From CAVXDY01 sp963721335 (lineage in GTDB: Bacteria > Actinomycetota > Thermoleophilia > Miltoncostaeales > Miltoncostaeaceae), in NCBI GenBank assembly GCA_963721335.1, contig CAVRIV010000001.1, positions 186,001 to 250,000 of the forward strand: a stretch of DNA of 64,000 nucleotides. Reading direction: 5' to 3'. Both the position numbers and the translations under genes were made by a program. The stretch's first letter is position 1. The number at the start of each line of letters is the position of its first letter. The notes beneath the pieces were generated by a model. It saw only the letters and a list, made by a program, of their open reading frames with translations, was not told where the DNA came from and did not search any database. This document shows positions 58,252 through 64,000 of this stretch, piece after piece.

Positions 58252-59045
58252 GCGAGGATCTCGAGCGCCGCCAGCGCCCCCGAGGGCCCGGCGACCTCCA
58301 CGTCGGCGGCCTCCCGCACCTCGGCGGGCACCTCCTCGCTCGTCACGGCGACCGCCACGGCGACGTCGAGCGCCCCCTCCTCCCGCAGCGCCCGCAGCGC
58401 CCGCCAGCCGTCCGCGTCGGTGCGGTCGTCGCCCACGTACATGGCCCGCCGGGCCCCGCTTCCGTCCAGCAGGGCGCGAATCGCCGTGCCCTTGTCCACC
58501 GCCACCGGCGGGCGCACCTCGAGCACCTCGCGTCCGCCCGTGGGCACCAGACCGTGCGCGCGCGCGTCGGCGGCGATGGCCTTCAGCAGCAGGTCGGCCG
58601 CGACCGGGTCCGGGGCTCCGCGGGCGTGGACGGTGATCGTGGCCCCCTTCGGCTCCATGCGCAGCCCCCCCTCGGCCAGCCGCTCCGCGGGCCAGCGCGC
58701 GGCGAAGCCCGCGATCGCGGGCAGGTGCTCGGCGACGCCCGGCGCCAGCCGGGGCCTCTCGCCCGGGCCGCGGAGCTCCATGCCGTGGTTCCCCGCGTAG
58801 GCGCAGCCGTCGATCCCCACCATCCGTTCGAGGTCGGCCAGCCCCCGGCCGCTCACGAAGCCGAGCAGGCCCATCCGGTCGCGCAGCCGCAGCAGCAGCT
58901 CACGGGCCCCGTCGAGCAGCCGCGCGTCCTCGTAGCGGGGCACGATCGGCGCCAGCGTGCCGTCCACGTCGCACAGCACCGCCGATTCGGACGGCTGGGC
59001 GCGCAGGGGCTCGAGGGCGGCCCGGACCGGGTCGGAGACGGTCAC
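58245..59045 (-). CDS. otsB: Trehalose-6-phosphate phosphatase
   Basis: HAD-IIB phosphatase of ~265 residues: AVLCDVDGTLAPIVPRYEDA (nucleophile DxDGT), LLGFVSGRGLADLERMVG, CAYAGNHGMELRGP (cap motif typical of OtsB), LEVRPPVAVDKGTAIRALL and AMYVGDDRTDADGWRAL with the last metal-binding Asp pair. It makes free trehalose, an osmoprotectant and cell-wall lipid component. GTG 59045. The frame is intact. No OtsA (synthase) gene is adjacent. The 3' end overlaps polX by seven bases on the other strand. Confidence 0.9.
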   Translation of the reverse strand: MTVSDPVRAALEPLRAQPSESAVLCDVDGTLAPIVPRYEDARLLDGARELLLRLRDRMGLLGFVSGRGLADLERMVGIDGCAYAGNHGMELRGPGERPRLAPGVAEHLPAIAGFAARWPAERLAEGGLRMEPKGATITVHARGAPDPVAADLLLKAIAADARAHGLVPTGGREVLEVRPPVAVDKGTAIRALLDGSGARRAMYVGDDRTDADGWRALRALREEGALDVAVAVAVTSEEVPAEVREAADVEVAGPSGALAALEILAH

Positions 59046-59094
59046 GGCGCCCGACGCTAGCAGGGCGCCCGACGCTCGCAGGGTCGCGACGCTC

Positions 59095-59430
59095 GTGGCG
59101 GTGGGGCTCGCGGCGGGTCTCTTCTCCGCTCTCTTCGGCGTGGGCGGCGGGCTCATCGTGGTTCCGCTGCTCATCGGCCTGCTGGCCTACGACGCGAAGG
59201 TCGCCACGGCGACCTCCCTCGCCGCGATCGTCTTCACCGCGGCGTTCGGGACGCTGAGCCACGGTCTCCTCGGCAACGTCGACTGGGGCATGGCGCTGCT
59301 GATCGGGCTGCCCGCGATGGTCGGCCTCCAGCTCGGCCTCGTCCTGAAGGACCGGATCTCCTCCGCCACGCTGACCTACGGGTTCTCGGTCGTGCTGCTG
59401 GCGGCGGCCGTCAGGGTGGCGGTCGGATGA
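59095..59430 (+). CDS. Half-size TSUP (TauE/SafE) transporter, first half
   Basis: 111 residues from GTG 59095: VGLAAGLFSALFGVGGGLIV (the GxxxGGG signature), AKVATATSLAAIVFTAAFGT, then MALLIGLPAMVGLQLGLVL and LTYGFSVVLLAAAVRV. Four transmembrane segments, exactly one of the two inverted halves of a normal ~250-residue TSUP protein. The next gene supplies the other half. Usual TSUP substrates are sulfite, sulfonates or small carboxylates; which one applies here is unknown. The frame is open upstream to 58957, but GTG 59095 avoids overlap with otsB. Confidence 0.8.
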   Translation: MAVGLAAGLFSALFGVGGGLIVVPLLIGLLAYDAKVATATSLAAIVFTAAFGTLSHGLLGNVDWGMALLIGLPAMVGLQLGLVLKDRISSATLTYGFSVVLLAAAVRVAVG

Positions 59431-59822
59431 TCGCCCTGGAGGTCGGCGCCGTGATCCTCCTGGGGGTCGCCGCCGGTGCGGCGGCCGGCCTCTTCGGGGT
59501 GGGCGGGGGGATCGTCTTCGTCCCCACGCTCACGATCGTGCTCGGCCTGGCCCAGCTCGAGGCGGAGGCGACCTCGCTGCTGGCGATCATCCCGGTCGCG
59601 GTCCTGGGGTCCTGGCGGCAGACCCGCGCGGGCACGGTGCGCTGGCGGGACGCCACCACGATCGGGCTGGCGTCGCTCGCCACCGCCGTCGCGGGCGCCC
59701 TGATCGCGGACGCGGCGCCCGAGAAGGCCCTGCGCATCGGCTTCGCGGCCCTGCTGGCGCTCACCGCGATCCAACTGATCCTGCGCGTACGGCGCACGAG
59801 TCAGACTCGACCGAGTTTGTAA
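59427..59822 (+). CDS. Half-size TSUP (TauE/SafE) transporter, second half
   Basis: 131 residues from ATG 59427, overlapping the previous stop (ATGA): VILLGVAAGAAAGLFGVGGG, IVFVPTLTIVLGLAQLEAEA, TSLLAIIPVAVLGSWRQTRA, GLASLATAVAGALIAD and RIGFAALLALTAIQLILRV. Four helices with the same GLFGVGGG signature as its neighbour, so both halves start with the re-entrant motif. The pair probably forms a heterodimeric transporter. The frame is intact, so this is not a broken single gene: the stop of the first and start of the second overlap cleanly. Confidence 0.82.
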   Translation: MIALEVGAVILLGVAAGAAAGLFGVGGGIVFVPTLTIVLGLAQLEAEATSLLAIIPVAVLGSWRQTRAGTVRWRDATTIGLASLATAVAGALIADAAPEKALRIGFAALLALTAIQLILRVRRTSQTRPSL

Positions 59823-59920
59823 AGACTTGTGGATCGGCGGTTTTCGCGGAATCGATCTCCTGTTAGACCACCGCCGTGCACGCGCAACCCCCGGCGTGGC
59901 AACACCGCCGCGCGCGTTCG

Positions 59921-61040
59921 ATGAGCCGCCTCGTGTGGGCGGTCCTCATCCTGGGCGCGTTCGGGGCGCTGCTGTTCCGCGCCGGCCCCGCGGCGGCCCT
60001 CGGGATCGACGCCTCGGTCGCCGGGGTTGACGTGGGCGTCGAGGTGAACATCCCGACGGCGCCCGCGATCGCCGAGGCCGCTCCGGGGCCGGCCTCGGCC
60101 CCGGCTCCGGCACCGGACGCTCCGGCGCCGGCCGCGCCGGCTCCCGAGGCGGCGGCGCCGACGGCCGCGCCGCCTCCGCGAAGCGCTCCCGCCGCCCCGC
60201 GCGCCACTCGCCGCGCGGCCGCCGCGCCGCGCACGACCGCCGCGGTCATCACCCCCGCCGCGCCCGCCCCGGCTCCCGCCGACGGCGCTCCCACCGCCTC
60301 TGACACGACGCGTCAGCCCCTCACGGCCGCGGTTTCCCCGGTCCTGCGAGGGGGTCGACCGGGCCGCCGCCCCGCTGGTCGATGCGGCCGCGCCGGCCCT
60401 CGTTGGCCTCGCCGCGCCGCTGATCGCCGCGGAGGGCGTGATCCCGCCGCTGGCGGGCCTCCCGCCGGTGCTGGACGGCCTCGTGAGCGGCCTCATCCCG
60501 GCCCTCCCGCCCGCACTGGGCCCGTTCGCCGGGCCCCTCGGACCGGTCGGGGACGTGCTCCGGGGCCTCGTCCCGACCCCCGGCGCCCGCCCGGTGAGGC
60601 CCGACCCCATGGCTCCCGCCCCGGCGATGCCCGATCCGATGGCCTCCGCGGGCGCGGCGGCGCGTCCGCCGGCTCCCGCCGCCCTGCCTCAGCCCCGTCC
60701 GCCGCGTGATGCGGCCCCCGCCTCGGCCGTCTCGCCGGCGTCTGCGGCGCGTTTCACGGGCGGGCCGGTCTCGGCGCCGGCCGCGCGCGCCGGGAGCCCG
60801 CCCGCCGCGGCATCGCCCGCGGCCCCGCCGCGCCCCGGCCCGGCCGCCCCGGCAGGGCCCGGCAGCCTCGGCGCGGGCAGCCTCTCGGGCGGGCCGTCCG
60901 GCGGTCTCCTCCTCTTCCTGTCGGCGATCCTCGCCGGCGCTCTGGCCCTCTGCGCGCCCGGTCTGGCCGGCCGGCGCCGCGGGCCCCCGGGGCTCATGCC
61001 CCGCCTCCTGATCGTTCTCTCGCCCGAGCGACCCGGCTAG
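59921..61040 (+). CDS. Secreted Ala/Pro-rich protein with C-terminal membrane anchor
   Basis: About 370 residues. ATG 59921: MSRLVWAVLILGAFGALLF is a signal peptide or anchor; then a short ordered stretch (GIDASVAGVDVGVEVNIPTA) and long Ala/Pro tracts (APAPAPDAPAPAAPAPEAA). A central hydrophobic region (PALVGLAAPLIAAEGVIPPL, LAGLPPVLDGLVSGLIPALP) and a final transmembrane helix GGLLLFLSAILAGALALCAP followed by a basic tail give a cell-wall-spanning layout. One frame break near 60350. No LPxTG. No enzyme domain. It is immediately followed by the tandem-repeat protein in the same direction. Function unknown. Confidence 0.6.
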
Positions 61041-61145
61041 GGACGGGTCCCCGCGCGCACACCGTCTGCTGCCGCTCGCGGCGGCAGGACGGCGGACCGC
61101 GCATACCCGTTCCCAGTCGTATCGCACACAAGGAGAACAACGATC

Positions 61146-62399
61146 ATGAAACGCCACTTCATCGTGGCCGGCGTCAGCGCCCTCTGCATGGCGCTCGCCC
61201 CCACGATGGCGTTCGGCACGGAGAGTCCGCCGCCACCCTCGACGGTGACGCAGACGAACAGCGCTCCCGCCGACGCCACCGCCGGCAACGCGAACACCTC
61301 CGGACAGCTCATCGGGCAGTCCGGCGGCGGCTCGCAGTCGGCCGACCAGACCGCCGTCAACACCCAGGTGATCCCGATCGCGCTCGCGCCGGCCACCTCG
61401 GTCCAGACGCTGCCGGTCAACCTCAACCTGCCCGTGCGGATCGCCTCGCCGGGCGACAACGGCGACGTCAGGCAGTCCAACTCCGCCCCGGCGACGGCCG
61501 AGGCGACCAACGCCAACACCTCCGGCCAGCTGATCAAGCAGTCCGGCGGCGGCGGCGGCGACAAGAAGAAGGACGGCGGGTCCGGCCAGACCGCCAGCCA
61601 GACCGCCATCAACACCCAGGTGGTCCCGATCGCGGCCGCTCCGGCGACCACGGTCCAGACGCTGCCGATCAACGCCAACATCCCCGTGCGGATCGCCTCG
61701 CCCGGCGACAACGGCTCCGTGAAGCAGTCCAACAAGGCGCCCGCGGACGCGGACGCGACCAACGTCAACGGCTCGAAGCAGGCGATCGGCCAGGACGGCG
61801 AGTACGGCGGCGGCTCGCAGCGCGCCCGCCAGACGGCCATCAACACGCAGCTGCTGCCGATCGCGTTCGCTCCGGCGACCTCGGTCCAGACGCTGCCGAT
61901 CAACGCCAACGTGCCGATCCGGTTCCTCTCGCCCGGCGACGATGGCCAGGTGAAGCAGTCCAACAAGGCGCCCGCGGACGCGGACGCGAGCAACGTCAAC
62001 GGCTCCCGCCAGGCGATCTGGCAGGGGTCCGGGAAGAAGGGCAACGGCTGGACCGGCGGGGGCGGCTCGCAGTCGGCCCGCCAGAAGGCCATCAACACGC
62101 AGCTGCTGCCGATCGGGTTCGCTCCGGCGACCTCGCTGCAGACGCTGCCGGTCAACGCGAACGCGCCGATCCGGTTCCTCGACGAGCTGCCGCGGCTGCC
62201 CGTCGACCCGTTCACGGCCCTGGCCGATCCGGTCGGGACGGTGGGCGGCGCGCTCCCCGTGAACCCGCTCGCGCTTCTGGCGAGCCCCACGGACGCCCTC
62301 GGCGCCCTGCCTCTGGGCGCGGTCACGGGACTCCTCGGCGGCCTGCCCCTGGGCACGGTCACCGGGCTGCTCCCTGCGCTTCCGGTGGGCCTCATCTAG
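61146..62399 (+). CDS. Secreted tandem-repeat protein (four ~80-residue repeats)
   Basis: 417 residues, intact frame, with AAGGAG ten bases before ATG 61146 and a signal peptide (MKRHFIVAGVSALCMALAPT, cut near residue 24). Four repeats follow (residues 34-107, 108-191, 192-268, 269-352), each with the sequence order QSN-AP-(A/D)-N.N.S.Q.I.Q, a Gly/Ser-rich hinge of variable length, Q.A.NTQ, P(V/I/L)IA.APAT..QTLP(V/I)N and (V/I)R(I/F)..PGD. Glycine-rich hinges and evenly spaced Gln/Asn recall curlin-like fibre proteins. The tail (residues 353-417) is Leu/Pro/Gly-rich with three GLLGGLPLG-like blocks. No family recognised. Candidate surface fibre or sheath component. Confidence 0.7.
   Translation: MKRHFIVAGVSALCMALAPTMAFGTESPPPPSTVTQTNSAPADATAGNANTSGQLIGQSGGGSQSADQTAVNTQVIPIALAPATSVQTLPVNLNLPVRIASPGDNGDVRQSNSAPATAEATNANTSGQLIKQSGGGGGDKKKDGGSGQTASQTAINTQVVPIAAAPATTVQTLPINANIPVRIASPGDNGSVKQSNKAPADADATNVNGSKQAIGQDGEYGGGSQRARQTAINTQLLPIAFAPATSVQTLPINANVPIRFLSPGDDGQVKQSNKAPADADASNVNGSRQAIWQGSGKKGNGWTGGGGSQSARQKAINTQLLPIGFAPATSLQTLPVNANAPIRFLDELPRLPVDPFTALADPVGTVGGALPVNPLALLASPTDALGALPLGAVTGLLGGLPLGTVTGLLPALPVGLI
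61245..62201 (+). repeat. Four tandem ~230-250-bp coding repeats
   Basis: Units at 61245-61466, 61467-61718, 61719-61949 and 61950-62201. The DNA is highly similar between units 2, 3 and 4 (for example the shared segments coding for QTLPINAN and APADADA), so unequal crossing-over could change the copy number. Confidence 0.8.
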
Positions 62400-62437
62400 C
62401 CCCCCGGAAGCCCCGGTGACCTGCCGGGATGGACACG

Positions 62438-62461
62438 CTGCCGGCCCGACGGGGCCGGCAG
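62438..62461. terminator. Hairpin between the repeat protein and nuoN
   Basis: CTGCCGGCCC pairs perfectly with GGGCCGGCAG around a GACG loop (10-bp stem). It lies 39 bases after the repeat gene's stop and 90 bases before the nuoN stop, so it could end transcription from both sides, although no T run follows on either strand. Confidence 0.65.
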
Positions 62462-62550
62462 CACCCCATCCCCCGCGTCATCTCGATTGCGGAATCACTC
62501 CAAAAGCGCAACCAAGCCTTAGTGCCCTCGAAGCCGGGGCCGCGTCCCCG

Positions 62551-64000
62551 CTACGGGGCCAGCAACGACTCCGCCGCACCCCGGCAGGCGTCGAGCACCG
62601 GTGAGGCGAACACCGCGAGCGCCAGCACGGCCACCCCGGAGGTGACCGTCGCAAGGCCGACCGGCCCGGGCACGCGCAGCACCTTGCGCGGCTCGCCCTC
62701 GAGCGGCGTCAGCCACGTGACGCCGACCACGCGCAGGTAGTAGCCCAGGCTCACGATGCTGCCGAGGGCGCCGACGATGGCCAGCCATGTCATGTCGCCC
62801 TCGACGGCGGCTCCGAACAGCAGGAACTTGCCGATGAACCCGCTGAGGGGCGGGAAGCCCGCGAGCGAGAGCATGGAAACGGTCATGACCACCCCCAGCA
62901 CCGGCCGGGCGCGGCCGTAGCCCCGCAGCGCCGCCAGGGTGTCGCCGTCCTCCACCTCGCGCTCGCGGATGATCACCACCGCGAAGGCCGCCATCGTCAT
63001 CGCGCCGTAGGCGAGCAGGTAGTAGAGGACCGCCTCGGCGCCGTCGATGGTGCCGACGGCGACGCCGATCAGCAGGTAGCCGGCCTGGGCGATGCTCGAG
63101 TAGGCCAGCAGGCGCTTCATGTTGGTCTGCACGAGCGCGGCGATGTTGCCCACCACGATGCTCGCCACGGCGATGGTCGCGATGGCGGCGCGCCAGTCGG
63201 GCTGCAGGTCGGGGAGGGCGCCCGAGAAGATCCGGAGGAAGGCGGCGAAGGCCGCGGCCTTCGTGGCCGTGGACATGAAGGCGGTGACGGTCGTGGGCGC
63301 GCCCTCGTAGACGTCCGGAGTCCACATGTGGAAGGGGGCGGCCGAGGCCTTGAAGGCCAGTCCGGAGGCGATCAGCGCCATGGCGGCCACCAGCAGCGGC
63401 TCGTCGCTGAACGACGACTGGCCGAGCGTCTCCCCGATCACCGCGAGGCTGGTCGATGCCGGTGGCGCCGAACAGCAGCGTCAGGCCGTAGAGAAGGATC
63501 GCGGCGCCGACCGCGCCGGTGATGAGGTACTTCAGGCCGCTCTCGAGGCTGCGCTCGCGCCACACCTCCAGGGCGCAGAGCACGTAGAGGCTCACGGACA
63601 GCACCTCGACCCCGAGGAAGATGGAGATCAGGTCGCCGGCGCCCGCGACGAGCATCATCCCGGTGGCCGAGATCAGGATCAGCCCCACGAACTCGCCGCG
63701 GCGGTCGACCGCGGCCGGCTCCCGCCACGCCAGCAGGATCGTGAGCAGGGCCGCCGACAGGAAGATGATGTTCATCAGCAGGCTGAAGCGGTCCGCGCGC
63801 AGGCCGCCGCTGAAGGCCTCCTGGCGGTCGCCCCACAGCACGACGGACATCACGATCGCCGCGACGATGCCCGCGATGCCGACGGCCGCCGGGCCGTGCC
63901 GGCGCACGGCGCGGCCGGGGAGCAGGCCCGCGCCCATCGCGAGGACGGCGGTGCCCGCGGAGATGATGAGCGGGGTGGCCGCGACCACGTTGAGCTCGCT
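62551..64000 (-). CDS. nuoN: NADH-quinone oxidoreductase subunit N (partial)
   Basis: The membrane antiporter-like subunit of Complex I, at least 480 residues; the N-terminus is at or beyond the right edge (GTG 63988 is in frame but the frame is open to the end). Helix pattern and motifs fit: FVGLILISATGMMLVAGAGD, ISIFLGVEVLSVSLYVLCAL with the key Glu, LKYLITGAVGAAILLYGLTL, AFKASAAPFHMWTPDVYEGA with the conserved Lys and His, NMKRLLAYSSIAQAGYLLIG with the second Lys, and AGFPPLSGFIGKFLLFG. One frame break near 63455. Upstream subunits (nuoM, nuoL) are expected just outside the window. It converges with the repeat-protein gene. Confidence 0.93.

Noticed and set aside
59921..61040. LPxTG sortase substrate
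   Set aside because: The C-terminus has a hydrophobic helix and basic tail, but no LPxTG-like motif before it.
61245..62201. CRISPR-like array
   Set aside because: Units are ~230-250 bp, directly adjacent and in one intact reading frame, so this is a protein repeat.

Overview
The window is very GC-rich (by eye about three quarters G+C, third codon positions almost all G or C). GTG starts are common and many neighbours overlap by ATGA or GTGA. Gene content and order suggest a chromosome of a high-GC Gram-positive actinobacterium, probably of the Thermoleophilia/Solirubrobacterales type; the class is an inference. The origin region is included: an rpmH-rnpA-yidD-yidC-khpB-rsmG-parA-parB run on the minus strand, a parS site, DnaA boxes, then dnaA-dnaN-recF-dciA-gyrB-gyrA-ftsH on the plus strand. 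No phage genes, transposases, CRISPR arrays or rRNA genes were seen, and one tRNA (Ile, GAT) is present.

Layout. 0-12.6 kb: a plus-strand surface-polysaccharide locus (two ATP-grasp enzymes, a DUF7033-type deacetylase-like protein, two GT4 glycosyltransferases, a lipid-linked sugar transferase, a Wzz-like protein, two beta-propeller proteins, a MurJ-like flippase, a UDP-glucuronate decarboxylase, an ABC ATPase). 12.6-17.4 kb: tatC/tatA, chorismate mutase, a bifunctional nuclease, tRNA-Ile and a two-component pair. 17.4-34.9 kb: origin region and gyrase/ftsH. 34.87-36.07 kb: a compositionally different segment bounded by a perfect 14-bp inverted repeat and carrying one S-adenosylhomocysteine-hydrolase-like gene with a rewritten active site. 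36-40 kb: galT, ku, and an SPFH/NfeD membrane pair (minus). 40-46 kb: fatty-acid synthesis (fabZ-D-G-F, accD, accA) with a phosphatase gene inside and no acpP. 46-56 kb: lipid kinase, hydrolase, HAD phosphatase, ileS, two L,D-transpeptidases of different architecture, a solute-binding protein and a thioredoxin. 56-64 kb: family-X polymerase, trehalose phosphatase, a split TSUP transporter pair, two unusual secreted proteins (one with four tandem ~80-residue repeats), and the nuoN end of a Complex I operon.

Sequence quality matters. Many conserved genes, including gyrA, gyrB, dnaA and fabD, are broken by single-base gains; my reconstructions almost always need one base removed. These are most likely residual assembly errors, so frames quoted for the affected genes are reconstructions and broken genes are not called pseudogenes. 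The gains are dense at 0-14 kb, 26-29 kb, 31.5-32.6 kb and 41-45 kb, and rare at 33-36 kb, 45.1-48 kb and 51-62 kb.

How the genes work together: the left arm builds and exports a glycan, the centre starts and segregates the chromosome and inserts membrane proteins, and the right arm makes fatty acids and remodels the cell wall. The most unusual items are the inverted-repeat-bounded SAHH-like cassette, an ATPase-fold plus winged-helix gene inside the origin, and the tandem-repeat secreted protein.
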